NCBI GenBank assembly: GCA_903861055.1
Contig: CAIOSU010000145.1
Span: forward strand, 1 to 5,305
From: an uncultured bacterium
GTDB taxonomy: Bacteria; Bacteroidota; Bacteroidia; Chitinophagales; CAIOSU01
Direction of reading: 5' to 3'
DNA length: 5,305 nucleotides
In this document: in pieces, positions 4,944 through 5,305 of the stretch
Layout of the letters: each line of letters starts with the position of its first letter
How positions within the stretch are numbered: position 1 is the stretch's first letter
Made by a program: the position numbers and the translations under genes
The notes under the pieces: generated by a model
Databases searched by the model: none
Told to the model about the DNA's origin: nothing
Seen by the model: only the letters and a program-made list of their open reading frames with translations

Positions 4944-5102
4944 ACCGGTGGTCTAAACCATAATCATCACAACGCGCTGAATGCGCTGCTAGAGAGCTTT
5001 AAGCAATTTGTTACCCGACGAAAAGAGCTGGCTTACCATAAGGAGAACTACTTGAATACCCTCAAATTAACCCGCTTCCTATTTAACCCAAACGGGCGCT
5101 AA
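4944..5102 (+). pseudogene. Possible gene remnant without a start codon
   Basis: Directly after the DinB stop and in the same frame lies an open stretch of 52 codons ending in TAA. It contains no ATG in that frame. The translation is protein-like in composition: an amphipathic helical segment A-L-N-A-L-L-E-S-F-K-Q-F-V-T-R-R-K-E-L followed by A-Y-H-K-E-N-Y-L-N-T-L-K-L-T-R-F-L. It vaguely resembles helical tails of large Bacteroidota proteins of unknown function, but I cannot name a family. It may be a fragment left by a rearrangement, or chance. The remainder of this gap (5103-5160) shows nothing I can identify; a weak CGGGC/GCCCG stem at 5093-5110 lacks a T tract. Confidence 0.3.
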
Positions 5103-5160
5103 AAGGCCCGGAAAGGGGGAGGTAGCTGCAGGTGCACTCCATCAAGGGCATTTACATTTT

Positions 5161-5305
5161 TTAGTCAAAGCTCTTTACCAGTTTCAACACGGCATTACCA
5201 TCTGCATCGGATACAACTACCTGGTAAACCCCCGCTGCAAGGTCGCGAACATCAATACTGCAACCGTCGGCTCTGCAATTGATAGGCACCACAAGCTTTT
5301 TACCT
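5161..5305 (-). CDS. T9SS sorting-domain protein, C-terminal end (partial)
   Basis: This minus-strand frame enters from the right edge and stops with TAA at 5163-5161; 48 codons are visible. The sequence contains K-L-V-V-P-I, then S-I-D-V-R-D-L-A-A-G-V-Y-Q-V-V-V, then D-A-D-G-N-A-V-L-K-L-V-K-S-F. This is the classic pattern of the type A C-terminal sorting domain (Por secretion tail): 'i-x-(D/S)-L-x-x-G-x-Y', a short loop with D-G, then a terminal '(K)-x-V-K'. Such tails direct proteins through the type IX secretion system to the cell surface or medium and are usually removed. The protein body is outside the window, so its function is unknown. Two cysteines (N-C-R-A-D-G-C) just before the last strands are somewhat unusual for this domain. 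Confidence 0.85.
   Translation of the reverse strand, partial: GKKLVVPINCRADGCSIDVRDLAAGVYQVVVSDADGNAVLKLVKSFD

Overview
The window looks like ordinary chromosome from a member of the Bacteroidota. Three things point that way. The fragment at the right edge ends in a type IX secretion (Por) C-terminal sorting domain. Several genes are preceded by the Bacteroidota -7 element TAnnTTTG. Start codons lack Shine-Dalgarno sequences and instead have A-rich leaders. The genus cannot be read from this stretch.

Layout, left to right: (1) 2-169, the C-terminus of a TsaB-like tRNA t6A-modification protein; (2) 293-649, a cysteine-free ArsR-type winged-helix repressor with its own promoter and a very strong terminator; (3) 761-1531, a DUF1295 / steroid 5-alpha-reductase-like membrane protein; (4) on the minus strand, a two-gene phosphate-transport operon (DUF47 PhoU-like accessory protein, then a PiT-family permease), coupled by a TAATG overlap and meeting the DUF1295 gene tail to tail with a 4-nt gap; (5) 3348-3521, a decayed C-terminal remnant of a second DUF1295 gene; (6) 3548-4204, a Crp/Fnr-family regulator whose 3' end runs into a repeat element; (7) 4144-4304, two adjacent repeats built on heptamers (GACACAA units around a dispersed-repeat core, then inverted TACGANN arrays); (8) 4310-4353, a perfect FNR-type box followed by a perfect -7 element; (9) 4377-4943, a DinB-family four-helix protein; (10) 4944-5102, a probable non-coding gene remnant; (11) 5161-5305, the T9SS sorting tail of a minus-strand gene running off the window.

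Two functional units stand out. The DUF47-PiT pair is a standard low-affinity phosphate uptake module. The Crp/Fnr regulator and the DinB gene appear to be linked: the regulator has the E-x-x-S-R recognition-helix pattern associated with TTGAT half-sites, and a TTGAT-N4-ATCAA palindrome lies about 41 nt before the expected transcription start of the DinB gene, the class II activator position. I see no clearly undescribed multi-gene system. The most informative observations are this regulator-site pair, the DUF1295 remnant with an in-frame stop in its signature motif, the repeat-extended regulator C-terminus, and a short direct repeat bracketing the intact DUF1295 gene.
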